Position numbers and translations under genes: made by a program | Shown: positions 18,532 through 25,973 of the stretch, piece by piece | Layout: each line of letters starts with the position of its first letter | Position numbering within the stretch: position 1 is the first letter of the stretch | Assembly: GCF_028401415.2 (NCBI RefSeq) | Contig: NZ_CP171821.2 | Coordinates: 434,001 to 498,000 of the forward strand | Source: Glaciecola sp028401415 | GTDB lineage: Bacteria > Pseudomonadota > Gammaproteobacteria > Enterobacterales > Alteromonadaceae | Length of the DNA: 64,000 bases | Direction of reading: 5' to 3' | Notes under the pieces: generated by a model | Seen by the model: only the letters and a program-made list of their open reading frames with translations | Told to the model about the DNA's origin: nothing | Databases searched by the model: none

Positions 18532-18852
18532 ATGATCATAACTACTACCAACAGTATTGAAGGAAAACAAATCACGCAATATTGCGGCGTCGTCATAGGT
18601 GAGGCCATTATGGGCGCAAATGTGTTCAAAGACTTATTCGCCTCTATTCGCGATATTGTTGGCGGTCGTTCTGGGGCATATGAAGCTGAGTTAACAAAGG
18701 CGCGCCAAGTGGCATTTCAGGAAATCGAAAGAGAGGCGAGCATGTTAGGCGCACATGCTATTGTTGGCGTGGATTTAGACTACGAGGTAGTGGGTCAAAA
18801 TGGCAGTATGTTGATGGTGAGTATTAGCGGAACGGCTGTCAAGCTTGCATAA
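18532..18852 (+). CDS. ybjQ: YbjQ family (UPF0145) protein
   Basis: A 106-residue protein almost colinear with E. coli YbjQ. It contains QYCGVVIGEAIMGAN, IRDIVGGRSGAYE, EASMLGAHAIVGVDLDYE and GQNGSMLMVSISGTAV. The start at 18532 (MIITTTNSIEG) has a good ribosome-binding site (AAGGAAG) and matches the family N-terminus; the frame extends 14 codons further but into the HIT gene. The protein forms a pentameric fold sometimes labelled heavy-metal binding, but its biological function is not established. Confidence 0.92.
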   Translation: MIITTTNSIEGKQITQYCGVVIGEAIMGANVFKDLFASIRDIVGGRSGAYEAELTKARQVAFQEIEREASMLGAHAIVGVDLDYEVVGQNGSMLMVSISGTAVKLA

Positions 18853-18890
18853 TCAAACATCGCTGAATCAGCTGCTTTTACAAAGCAAAT

Positions 18891-19049
18891 TTACCAATCG
18901 TCTTTATCGTCCCCGTCATAATCGGAGTCGGGGCGTTTTTTAAAGTTTTTGGGTGTTTTAAACTTGCTACTGTCTCTAAGCAGTAAAATATTTCCCACAA
19001 TAAGACCAAGTACAACGACGATGATGACAATGATCCAAGTAGTGCTCAT
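18891..19049 (-). CDS. small DUF2897-like membrane protein
   Basis: A 52-residue protein read from the ATG at 19049 to TAA at 18891. Residues 1-3 are followed by one strongly hydrophobic helix (TWIIVIIVVVLGLIVGNILL, about 4-23), then RDSSKFKTPKNFKKRP and a very acidic tail (DSDYDGDDKDDW). The pattern of a short N-terminal helix, a basic linker and an acidic C-terminus matches DUF2897, a family of short gammaproteobacterial membrane proteins of unknown role. The gene lies 30 bp after the M15 peptidase gene on the same strand and may be read through from it. Confidence 0.72.
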   Translation of the reverse strand: MSTTWIIVIIVVVLGLIVGNILLLRDSSKFKTPKNFKKRPDSDYDGDDKDDW

Positions 19050-19079
19050 ACTGACTCCGAATGCTGTGTAATGCCGCGA

Positions 19080-19754
19080 TTAAATGCCGTGATTAAAGGT
19101 GTAGCGCTCAATTAATTCAGGAAGGCGCTTAAGCACTGCGTATTTGCCACAAATATCCGCTTGTTCAAGCTGCTTGTAAAGCAATGTTGGGCTAAACTTC
19201 GATTCAATCTTCTGCGCTAAGCTTCGAAAACTTAAATGCCAGGGCTCTACTGCTACGCCGCCAACGTAGTTAGCGTAAGGTAAATAAAACCCAAAACTAT
19301 CAGCATGTTTTTGTATCCAATTACTCAAATCGGCACAGGGGCCGTCTGCTTCATACTCTTGTGTGACGAGTTGAAATTCTGTGTCGCAATTTTCAACTTT
19401 TCGCTTGTCGTAAAAATCAAAATCCGTTCCCCAATGATGGCGACTCGCTCCCGGTAACGCAGACCAGAGCATAATGGCATGTATCTTCTGCTCATCACTG
19501 AGCTGCTCTGCGTTGAGATTTTTGCCATCGAGCGTGTTCAAAGCAAGTTCGCCAGTCCACTTTCGATTCCATATGCTTAACTGACGCTCAAAACTCCGGA
19601 AGCTGCTGCATATGTGCAAGTCGTGACCGTCATCCGCTGCGGCCTTTTGCATGATAATAAAATGCTCAAGTGTATCTTGCTGCAAGCCATGGCTCTTATC
19701 TAATGCAACAATATGTTCATCAGATAGCCCCATGATTTGTGCTGGTGATATCAC
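19080..19754 (-). CDS. M15 family (VanY-like) D,D- or L,D-carboxypeptidase
   Basis: A 224-residue zinc peptidase domain. The VanY signature S-x-H-x-x-G-x-x-x-D is at Ser104, His106, Gly109 and Asp113 (SRHHWGTDFDFYD). The catalytic Glu170 and the third zinc ligand His173 are in VEPWHLSF. Family members trim peptidoglycan stem peptides or act as D-Ala-D-Ala carboxypeptidases. No signal peptide or membrane anchor is visible, which is common in this subgroup and leaves the cellular location open. It overlaps the preceding yffB-like gene by 4 bp, so the two are translationally coupled. Confidence 0.87.
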   Translation of the reverse strand: MISPAQIMGLSDEHIVALDKSHGLQQDTLEHFIIMQKAAADDGHDLHICSSFRSFERQLSIWNRKWTGELALNTLDGKNLNAEQLSDEQKIHAIMLWSALPGASRHHWGTDFDFYDKRKVENCDTEFQLVTQEYEADGPCADLSNWIQKHADSFGFYLPYANYVGGVAVEPWHLSFRSLAQKIESKFSPTLLYKQLEQADICGKYAVLKRLPELIERYTFNHGI

Positions 19755-20095
19755 AGTAGTGCCTTAGCATAAGCATCTTCGCTAAAACCCACTAAGGATG
19801 AATTTTGGGTGATCAAAATAGGGCGCTTAATCATGGAGGTATTGTCTTTCAATAGCGCGACGGCAGATTGCGCATTCAGACTGGATTTTTGCTCGTCGCT
19901 CAACTTTCGATAGGTAGTTCCGCGCTTATTTACGATGGTATCGACACCGTGCGTAGCAATCATATCAAGGAGAAACGCTTCATCAACGGATGCTTTTTTA
20001 TAGTCATGAAATTGATACTCAATCGAATGTGCTTTTAGCCATTTCTTTGCTCTTTTGACGGTATCGCAGTTCGCAATTCCATACATTGTTAACAT
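19751..20095 (-). CDS. yffB: ArsC/Spx-like thioredoxin-fold protein (YffB family)
   Basis: A 114-residue protein similar to E. coli YffB. The N-terminal MYGIANCDTVKRAKKWL contains the single redox cysteine Cys10, followed by FHDYKK, NKRGTTYRKL (about residues 56-65) and IKRPILI. The start at 20095 is chosen because GGAG lies 6 bp upstream; the frame extends ten codons further without such a site. YffB is related to arsenate reductases and Spx, but its E. coli function is unresolved. In enterobacteria yffB often precedes dapE, whereas here an M15 peptidase gene takes that place with a 4-bp overlap. Confidence 0.87.
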   Translation of the reverse strand: MLTMYGIANCDTVKRAKKWLKAHSIEYQFHDYKKASVDEAFLLDMIATHGVDTIVNKRGTTYRKLSDEQKSSLNAQSAVALLKDNTSMIKRPILITQNSSLVGFSEDAYAKALL

Positions 20096-20161
20096 CTTTA
20101 CTCCAGCTTTGTCTGATATGTTCAAAATTTAACCAATTATGTCAAGTAACTATTTAAACAT

Positions 20162-20548
20162 TTAGGCGTCATTAAAACGATAACCTGCTTTTTTTAGTGC
20201 TTCGACAGCGATGTCGAGACTATCTTGCTTAACAAGTACGTAGTCGGTCTCAAAGGTTGAAACAACAAATATGCTGACTTTTGCCGCCGCCAGCACCTGT
20301 CCAATTTCAGCCATTATGCCAACCATCGAAAGGTTCAAGGGGCCGAGTATTTCAAGTACCCGCCAGTCATAGTCAGTCTCCTCTGCATCGATATTTAGGC
20401 GCTGAGGAACAACTAGCGATAACTCGTCATATGTTTTGCCAATAAAATACACATCACATTTTAAAACTTGCGAGGGTATCGATTGTTCAACATCGAGGCT
20501 ATGAATAGCAAAGGTGTCGTCAAGCACTTGTAAGGTTTGTTTTTGCAC
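20162..20548 (-). CDS. ACT domain protein
   Basis: A 128-residue cytoplasmic protein. The C-terminal half is a clear ACT-type regulatory fold: the block LEILGPLNLSMVGIMAEIGQVLAAAKVSIFVVSTFETDYVLVK follows the ACT pattern of a first strand, a ligand-binding helix and the IFVVSTFETDYVLV strands, as in CASTOR-like ACT proteins that bind amino acids. The N-terminal half (about 60 residues) is a second, more diverged ACT-like repeat. The ligand is unknown. It is the first gene of a leftward group and its upstream region contains an inverted pair of DnaA-box-like sequences. Confidence 0.8.
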   Translation of the reverse strand: MQKQTLQVLDDTFAIHSLDVEQSIPSQVLKCDVYFIGKTYDELSLVVPQRLNIDAEETDYDWRVLEILGPLNLSMVGIMAEIGQVLAAAKVSIFVVSTFETDYVLVKQDSLDIAVEALKKAGYRFNDA

Positions 20549-20591
20549 TATTGTCTCTTAAGTTGATTCTGCTGATGGTATATGCACCTAT

Positions 20592-20616
20592 CTTATCCAC
20601 TTAATCTGTGGATAAG
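20592..20616. promoter_or_regulatory. inverted pair of DnaA-box-like 9-mers
   Basis: CTTATCCAC (20592-20600) and GTGGATAAG (20608-20616) form a perfect 9-bp inverted repeat with a 7-bp spacer. The right half contains a consensus DnaA box (TTATCCACA read on the minus strand, 20607-20615) and the left half has one mismatch. The site lies in the 283-bp divergent region between the ACT gene and the patatin-like gene, close to the ACT gene start. It could bind DnaA or simply be an operator for another regulator. Confidence 0.4.
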
Positions 20617-20831
20617 TATGTGTATTACATATGGTTTATAAAATAACTGCATGAAAAGTATAGCAAATGATGATTGCTTACAATACATGCAAGTAACATT
20701 GATTGCGCTATATTTATATAATGAATTATCTGTTTTATCCGTTCATCTGCATAATAGAACCCGTGTTAAATATATGCGTTAAAAACGATAAAAGCGGACA
20801 AAAGAGCAATAATTAGGACAACGGATACCTT

Positions 20832-21902
20832 ATGCAAGCACTCTCTATATATGCAGGACCGAAGGCACTTGCCACAATACAGGCGCATGGAGTAAGTCCA
20901 GAACTTTTTACTGCGGTGCTTGGTGCATCGGGCGGTCCTAAATGGTTCGTACTGTATGGCTTGGACAAAGTCCTGTTTAGTGAGTTTATGGATAATTCAA
21001 GCAAAAATGTCGATATCATAGGCTCATCAATTGGCGCATTTAGAAGTGTCTGCTTTGCGCAGAATGATTCGGCGGCGGCAATTGATAGACTCGCAGACAG
21101 TTATAGCAATACGGTGTATTCTGTAAAACCGACGGTTAAGGAAATTACCGACAAAGGTACCGTTTTGTTAAAGCATATGCTTGGCGATGCAGGTATTGCC
21201 GATATATTAGGGCAACCGAAAAAGCGCGTGCATATTGTGGTAGCAAAAAGCCATGGCCTTACTGCAAAAGAGGCAAAACTGAAGCAGGGTAGTGGTTTGC
21301 TCGTTGCCGCCGCTCGCAATGCTTTAGGTAGAAAACGTTTGCAGAAAAGCTTTACTCGCGTTGTTTTTTCAAGCTCTGATCAGGGATTTTCGTTTGAAGA
21401 GAAAATTCCTATCATTACGCAGCAGGTTCAGCTAAACGAAGAAAACTTTGTGATGTCTTTACAAGCAACAGGGTCCATTCCATTAGTGATTCAAGGTGTG
21501 CCCGATATACCGGGTGCAGGCGAGGGAATTTATCGTGATGGAGGCATCATTGACTATCACTTTGATATTAAAATACACACGCCCGGTCTTGTGCTTTACC
21601 CGCATTTCTATAAAACGCCTATTCCAGGCTGGTTTGATAAAGGTCTCAAGCGCCGCTCATGCCATCGCGATAGTTACGACAACGTGCTAATGCTCGTCCC
21701 TAATGAAGAATTTGTCGCGAGCTTGCCTTATGCCAAAATACCCGATAGAAAAGACTTTGAAACCATGAGCGCAGAACAACGAATTCCATATTGGCACGCA
21801 GTAATGGAGCAATCGAAAAGATTAGGCGATGAGTTTTTACAATGGGTAAATAGCGACAACCCAATAGCGCATGTTAAGCCCATAGTGTTAAAGCGAAACT
21901 AA
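20832..21902 (+). CDS. patatin-like phospholipase family protein
   Basis: A 356-residue protein with the patatin Ser/Asp dyad: nucleophile Ser66 in G64-S-S66-I-G68 (DIIGSSIGAFRS) and Asp236 in YRDGGIIDYHF. The oxyanion region is ASGGPKW near residues 32-38. Patatin-like enzymes hydrolyse acyl esters of lipids, but the substrate is not known here. There is no signal peptide. It stands alone, with its 3' end facing the LysR gene. The start ATG gives MQALSIYAGPKAL; the upstream ribosome-binding site is weak (GGACAACGGATACCTT). Confidence 0.83.
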   Translation: MQALSIYAGPKALATIQAHGVSPELFTAVLGASGGPKWFVLYGLDKVLFSEFMDNSSKNVDIIGSSIGAFRSVCFAQNDSAAAIDRLADSYSNTVYSVKPTVKEITDKGTVLLKHMLGDAGIADILGQPKKRVHIVVAKSHGLTAKEAKLKQGSGLLVAAARNALGRKRLQKSFTRVVFSSSDQGFSFEEKIPIITQQVQLNEENFVMSLQATGSIPLVIQGVPDIPGAGEGIYRDGGIIDYHFDIKIHTPGLVLYPHFYKTPIPGWFDKGLKRRSCHRDSYDNVLMLVPNEEFVASLPYAKIPDRKDFETMSAEQRIPYWHAVMEQSKRLGDEFLQWVNSDNPIAHVKPIVLKRN

Positions 21903-21935
21903 GCATTACCCCCTTTTGTTGGCGCAGGCTGAAAC

Positions 21936-22811
21936 TTACGCTAATTCGGCTATTAAGTAATCCAACACTGCGCGAACCCGTTTTGGAACAAATCGTTTAC
22001 TAGGGTATACCAACCACGTGGGTATGCCTTTCGCACTGAAATCGTGCAGACACTGAACTAACTCTCCGCTATCTAGCCGTTCTTTAATCGTCGTGTAAGG
22101 CAGGTATACCACTCCCAATCCAGTGAGACAGGTCGAGACTAATGCAGACGCACTATTAGATTGGTAGACAGCGGGAACGCGCACATTCAAGTTGTTGCCT
22201 TGCTCAGTGAATCGCCATGTCTCACTCATAGACACAACACAACGATGCTGCGATAAGTCGCTAGGATGTGCAGGAACGCCAAACTGCTTAAAGTAACTGG
22301 GTGTTGCCGCGGCCACCAAATCTCTGTCAGTGAGCTTGCGGGCGACTAAGCTAGAATCAGATAAGAGGCCATAGCGTACGGCAAAATCAAATCCGTCATC
22401 GATTAGGTTGATATTCTGTGGATTAAAATCTAGTTCAATACGAATTTTCGGGTGTTGCATGCCAAACCTGGCTAAGCAAGGGGCAACATAACGCTCTGCA
22501 TAATCACCCGCTGCTGATACTCTAATACGACCTTCAAGCTCTTGGGATTCGGCAGTCAGAGAGGAGTTGGCTTCTTCCATTTCTTGTATAATTTCGTAGC
22601 ACTTGTGAAAGTATTCAAAGCCGGCATCTGTTAGTTTTACAACACGGGTGGTGCGGTTAACTAAGCGCACGCCAAGCTTCTCTTCTAATCCATTGATTCT
22701 CCGACTCACGTGGGACGTTGACACTCCCAAACGTTTAGCCGCTCCAGAGAAACTCTGTGCGCGACCCACAGCAACAAACTCTTCAATCGCGTAGAACATT
22801 GATAACTCCAT
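21936..22811 (-). CDS. LysR family transcriptional regulator
   Basis: A 291-residue LysR regulator. The N-terminal HTH is at about residues 18-42 (SFSGAAKRLGVSTSHVSRRINGLEEKLG), followed by the linker NRTTRVVKLTDAG and a periplasmic-binding-type effector domain (RVSAAGDYAERYVAPCL, FAVRYGLL, GLGVVYLPYTTIKERL). The C-terminus (TWLVYPSKRFVPKRVRAVLDYL) belongs to the large CrgA/DhcR-type branch. No divergent partner lies directly beside it; the nearest divergent gene is tRNA-Val 320 bp away. The target is therefore unknown and may be its own gene. Confidence 0.9.
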   Translation of the reverse strand: MELSMFYAIEEFVAVGRAQSFSGAAKRLGVSTSHVSRRINGLEEKLGVRLVNRTTRVVKLTDAGFEYFHKCYEIIQEMEEANSSLTAESQELEGRIRVSAAGDYAERYVAPCLARFGMQHPKIRIELDFNPQNINLIDDGFDFAVRYGLLSDSSLVARKLTDRDLVAAATPSYFKQFGVPAHPSDLSQHRCVVSMSETWRFTEQGNNLNVRVPAVYQSNSASALVSTCLTGLGVVYLPYTTIKERLDSGELVQCLHDFSAKGIPTWLVYPSKRFVPKRVRAVLDYLIAELA

Positions 22812-23134
22812 TATTTCAAACGTTACGCACGTTAATTCTATTGTTGCTATATTGCAATGATGACTTAGATAAATTGATTTTTAAACTATTTGAGATTAAA
22901 ACTAAAATCAATATTTGAAAGCGCTTCTGTGATAATGCTGAATGGTTTCGCCAACTTGGAAAAACAGATCTCGCCGCCTAAAAGGCGCTATTAATTATCA
23001 GGTTGTTAACAGACAATTTAGCTTCGGAAAAGAGGGATAAAAAGCGCTTGCGTTCACAGTTGCGCATCGCTATCATACGCGCCGCTGTTAGAAATTAAGC
23101 AATCAGTGCATAACTAACAGCACGCACTCCTTAT
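22812..23134. other. intergenic region between the LysR gene and tRNA-Val
   Basis: About 320 bp without a supported gene. It holds the tRNA promoter (23048-23076) and presumably the leftward promoter of the LysR gene. Nothing else was recognised. Confidence 0.5.
23048..23076 (+). promoter_or_regulatory. sigma-70 promoter of tRNA-Val
   Basis: The -35 TTGCGT (23048-23053) and -10 TATCAT (23071-23076) are separated by exactly 17 bp and followed by a GC-rich stretch (ACGCGCCGC). Such a GC-rich discriminator is typical of stringently controlled stable-RNA promoters. The mature tRNA begins 58 bp downstream of the -10. Confidence 0.75.
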
Positions 23135-23211
<77 letters not shown>

Positions 23212-23508
23212 CTTCAGTGTTATCTAGCTCAATTTCTTTACAACCATGTTTATGTGGCTATCTTATTATTTTAATTTTCGCGTGTGTAAGCCCCTTTGTT
23301 TTAGTTCGCTGGAGTTTTCTACTAATGTTTGCTTTTATTTAAAGGGGAATTGCACAACGCAGAACTCGATAGAAACTATACACGGGCAACACCGGTAAAA
23401 TGGGCACATTTGGACACAGTAATTGAGATAGACTTCTCAGTCGTAAGGCCAGCGGCTGCTTCAGAGTGTGCGGCCTTTGCCCGCTCCAGTTTAGTAAATC
23501 TGTTATCT

Positions 23509-24117
23509 CTAATAAATCTCTGCACCCGATGAAAAACCAACAACGATGGCAGCAATAAAGCTCACGACACCAATACTGGCGCTTATTCGTGCGAATTTAT
23601 AGTAAGTGTGTTCATTATCACGCGTATCATAATGGTCAACTATTTCTATAATCATGGTCAACGATGCTGCAATTATGGAAAGTAACATGATTACAGTGGC
23701 TGGCCCGTAAATGATGATACTGAGATTCCTTGCTATAGGAACGAAAAGTTCGCCAAAGTAAACGCCATATGAGCCGTATGCAATAATCACTATTGCAAAT
23801 AAAGAATTAACGATACGAGCCTGAAGTGGGACCTGGTTCGGGATATAATTTCCGTCTTTATCATATTGTGGCTCGGGAGCATCCGTGATGTATTGCGTGG
23901 TGGGCAGGTCTGATTCATCCCAATCGTCAGTCACTCCATGAGCATATTCATCATGTAGTGTGTAGGTGTTATTGTCCGATTTATAAACAATCTGCTTGCT
24001 TTCCATGAGTTCGCATAAGCTCTGATAGCGCTGTGGATAGCTTTCTGCATCGATTGATTCAAATGCATCAACCAATTCACGATCAGAGTACTCTGCATAG
24101 TTCGGTCCTGACGCCAT
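23509..24117 (-). CDS. unrecognised membrane protein
   Basis: A 202-residue protein I cannot assign to a family. Residues 1-100 are soluble, acidic and tyrosine-rich (for example ELVDAFESIDAESYPQRYQSLCELME and EPQYDKDGNYIPNQVPLQ). Three hydrophobic helices follow at about 105-125, 133-158 and 172-195. The segment with ELVDAFESID and the downstream helix looks like a small protein-interaction module attached to a membrane anchor. The ATG at 24117 gives MASGPNYAEYSDREL. It sits alone between tRNA-Val and the DUF1080 gene, on the opposite strand to both, and may be an accessory gene beside the tRNA. Confidence 0.55.
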   Translation of the reverse strand: MASGPNYAEYSDRELVDAFESIDAESYPQRYQSLCELMESKQIVYKSDNNTYTLHDEYAHGVTDDWDESDLPTTQYITDAPEPQYDKDGNYIPNQVPLQARIVNSLFAIVIIAYGSYGVYFGELFVPIARNLSIIIYGPATVIMLLSIIAASLTMIIEIVDHYDTRDNEHTYYKFARISASIGVVSFIAAIVVGFSSGAEIY

Positions 24118-24478
24118 TGATTCTCCATTTTTATTGTTTTAATTCTTAAGGCTTTTGGATTAGCCCACCCAAAATAAAAGCCTGTAAAGCGATACGCATA
24201 ATAATCAGAAACAACATTCCCTTAAAGCACAAATCAATGCAATATTGAGCCTTGTTCCATTATGTTTTCTGTGGATGCACTGCATGAATTTTACTTGTCA
24301 GATGTATTTATTCACAAACTTGGGCATCATGATGCACGCTAAATGCGGAAAATGAAGCCTTTTTCTTTTCTTTCTGTTTATCTAGTGCATTATTACAATT
24401 CATTTACAAACTTAGCGAAGTTTATGAAGTTCGGAACGCTTTTCTTTAGCAAGTTCACATCACAACGGAGCCACTATA
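24118..24478. other. divergent regulatory region upstream of the DUF1080 gene
   Basis: About 360 bp without a gene. A perfect 12-bp palindrome GCATCATGATGC lies at 24324-24335 and an 11-bp ATGCA-C-TGCAT palindrome lies about 50 bp before it. Either could be an operator for the sugar-linked DUF1080 / Gfo-Idh pair. No convincing -35/-10 pair was found. GGAG lies 8 bp before the DUF1080 start. Confidence 0.4.
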
Positions 24479-25960
24479 ATGACATGGTACGAGCATGAAC
24501 AAACAACACTTATGCGCGGCAGAGCGCCCGGTCGTAGTGTTAGGGTAACTAGACTAATAGCCAGACTAATAGCGTCGACAGCGCTCTCTCTTTGCATGAT
24601 ATCCGTCTTGCCTGCATTTGCTCAAAACAATAGTGGGCACAGAGAGCCCAATTGGCAAGAGTTGTTCAACGGTGAGAACTTTGACGGTTGGGAGAAGATA
24701 AACGGCGAAGCGCCTTATGAAATAATGGATGGCGTGATTATAGGCACGTCAATGAAAGGCACGCCCAATACCTTCATGCGCACTCAGGCCTTATACGATG
24801 ATTTTATATTGGAATACGATATTTGGGTCGACAATAACGTTAATTCAGGTGTGCAAATACGCAGCAACACAGACCCTGACTATCGCAATGGTGTGGTGCA
24901 TGGTTATCAGGTAGAGGCCGACCCAAGCCCGCGCGCATTTACCGCAGGTATATTTGATGAGCAGCGTAGAGGATGGATTTATCCAGTTGCCCACCGACCT
25001 TCGCGAGACGCTTTTATTAATGGAGGTTGGAATACCATACGAGTAGAAGCGATAGGGCATTCTATAAAAACATGGTTAAACGGTCAGCAGGTCAGTCGCC
25101 TTGTTGATGATATGACAAGTACGGGCTTTATTGGCCTTCAGGTGCATAGCGTGTGGAAAGACGAGCAAGTGGGAGGAAAAATCCGCTGGCGCAACATTCG
25201 AATACTAACGGATGATCTTGAACAGCACCGCTGGGCAGACGATGCGCAGGTGCGAGAAATTAACTATGTCGACAATCAGCTCAGTGATTGGGAGCGTCGC
25301 ATGGGGTTCAGGTTTCTGTTCGATGGCAAAACGAGTAATGGTTGGATGGGCGCTAAACTCAACGATTTTCCATCGTCTGGCTGGACCATTAACGATGGCG
25401 TATTGACGGTTGAAGCCACTGATGGCGGAGAGTCAACGGGGCCTGGCGATATTATCACGACCGACAAATTCAGTAATTTTGAACTGCTCCTGGATTTCAA
25501 ATTCACTGAGGGGGCAAATAGCGGTATTAAGTATTATGTTGACCCTGAGCTGAATAAAGGCCCCGGTTCAGCCATTGGCTTGGAGTTTCAAATTCTTGAC
25601 GATGAACGCCATCCTGATGCGAAAAATGGCGTCGCGGGCAATCGCACTATTGCATCGCTGTACGATCTTATTAGCGCCGAGAATTTAACCGATGCGGCAA
25701 GTGGAAAAAATCGCTTTGTACGCGGACCTGGCGCGTGGAATAGGGCGCGTATCGTGGCTAAAGACGGGCATATTGAACACTGGCTGAACGGCGTGAAAAT
25801 GGTGGAGTTTGATCGCAACTCACAAATGTTCACTGCGTTAGTGGCATACAGCAAATACAAAGACTGGCCAAACTTTGGTCGCTTAGCACAGGGGCATATT
25901 CTGTTGCAAGATCATGGTAACGAAGTGCATTTCAAAAATATTAAAGTGCGTGAATTTTAA
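24479..25960 (+). CDS. exported two-domain DUF1080 protein (3-keto-glycoside hydrolase/lyase-like)
   Basis: A 493-residue protein with a signal peptide after a short basic N-terminus (hydrophobic stretch ending in SVLPAFAQ at about residue 49). Two DUF1080 (concanavalin-like, formerly KG-hydrolase-like) domains follow. The first, about 60-245, contains WQELFNGENFDGWEKING and the NVNSGVQIRS core. The second, about 275-492, contains FRFLFDGKTSNGWMG and the GANSGIKYYV core. Family knowledge: DUF1080 proteins act on 3-keto-glycosides formed by Gfo/Idh oxidoreductases. The next gene, 13 bp downstream, is such an oxidoreductase with a Tat signal. The GGAG at proper distance supports the ATG at 24479. 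Substrate is unknown. Confidence 0.85.
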   Translation: MTWYEHEQTTLMRGRAPGRSVRVTRLIARLIASTALSLCMISVLPAFAQNNSGHREPNWQELFNGENFDGWEKINGEAPYEIMDGVIIGTSMKGTPNTFMRTQALYDDFILEYDIWVDNNVNSGVQIRSNTDPDYRNGVVHGYQVEADPSPRAFTAGIFDEQRRGWIYPVAHRPSRDAFINGGWNTIRVEAIGHSIKTWLNGQQVSRLVDDMTSTGFIGLQVHSVWKDEQVGGKIRWRNIRILTDDLEQHRWADDAQVREINYVDNQLSDWERRMGFRFLFDGKTSNGWMGAKLNDFPSSGWTINDGVLTVEATDGGESTGPGDIITTDKFSNFELLLDFKFTEGANSGIKYYVDPELNKGPGSAIGLEFQILDDERHPDAKNGVAGNRTIASLYDLISAENLTDAASGKNRFVRGPGAWNRARIVAKDGHIEHWLNGVKMVEFDRNSQMFTALVAYSKYKDWPNFGRLAQGHILLQDHGNEVHFKNIKVREF

Positions 25961-25973
25961 TAGGAGCCTTAAG

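Noticed and set aside
23431..23480. Hairpin AAGGCC / GGCCTT downstream of tRNA-Val as terminator
   Set aside because: The loop is over 20 nt and no T-run follows; it is too weak to call.
23329..23532. Frame between tRNA-Val and the orphan membrane protein gene
   Set aside because: No ribosome-binding site, unusual composition and no recognisable motif; it also overlaps the end of the real minus-strand gene.
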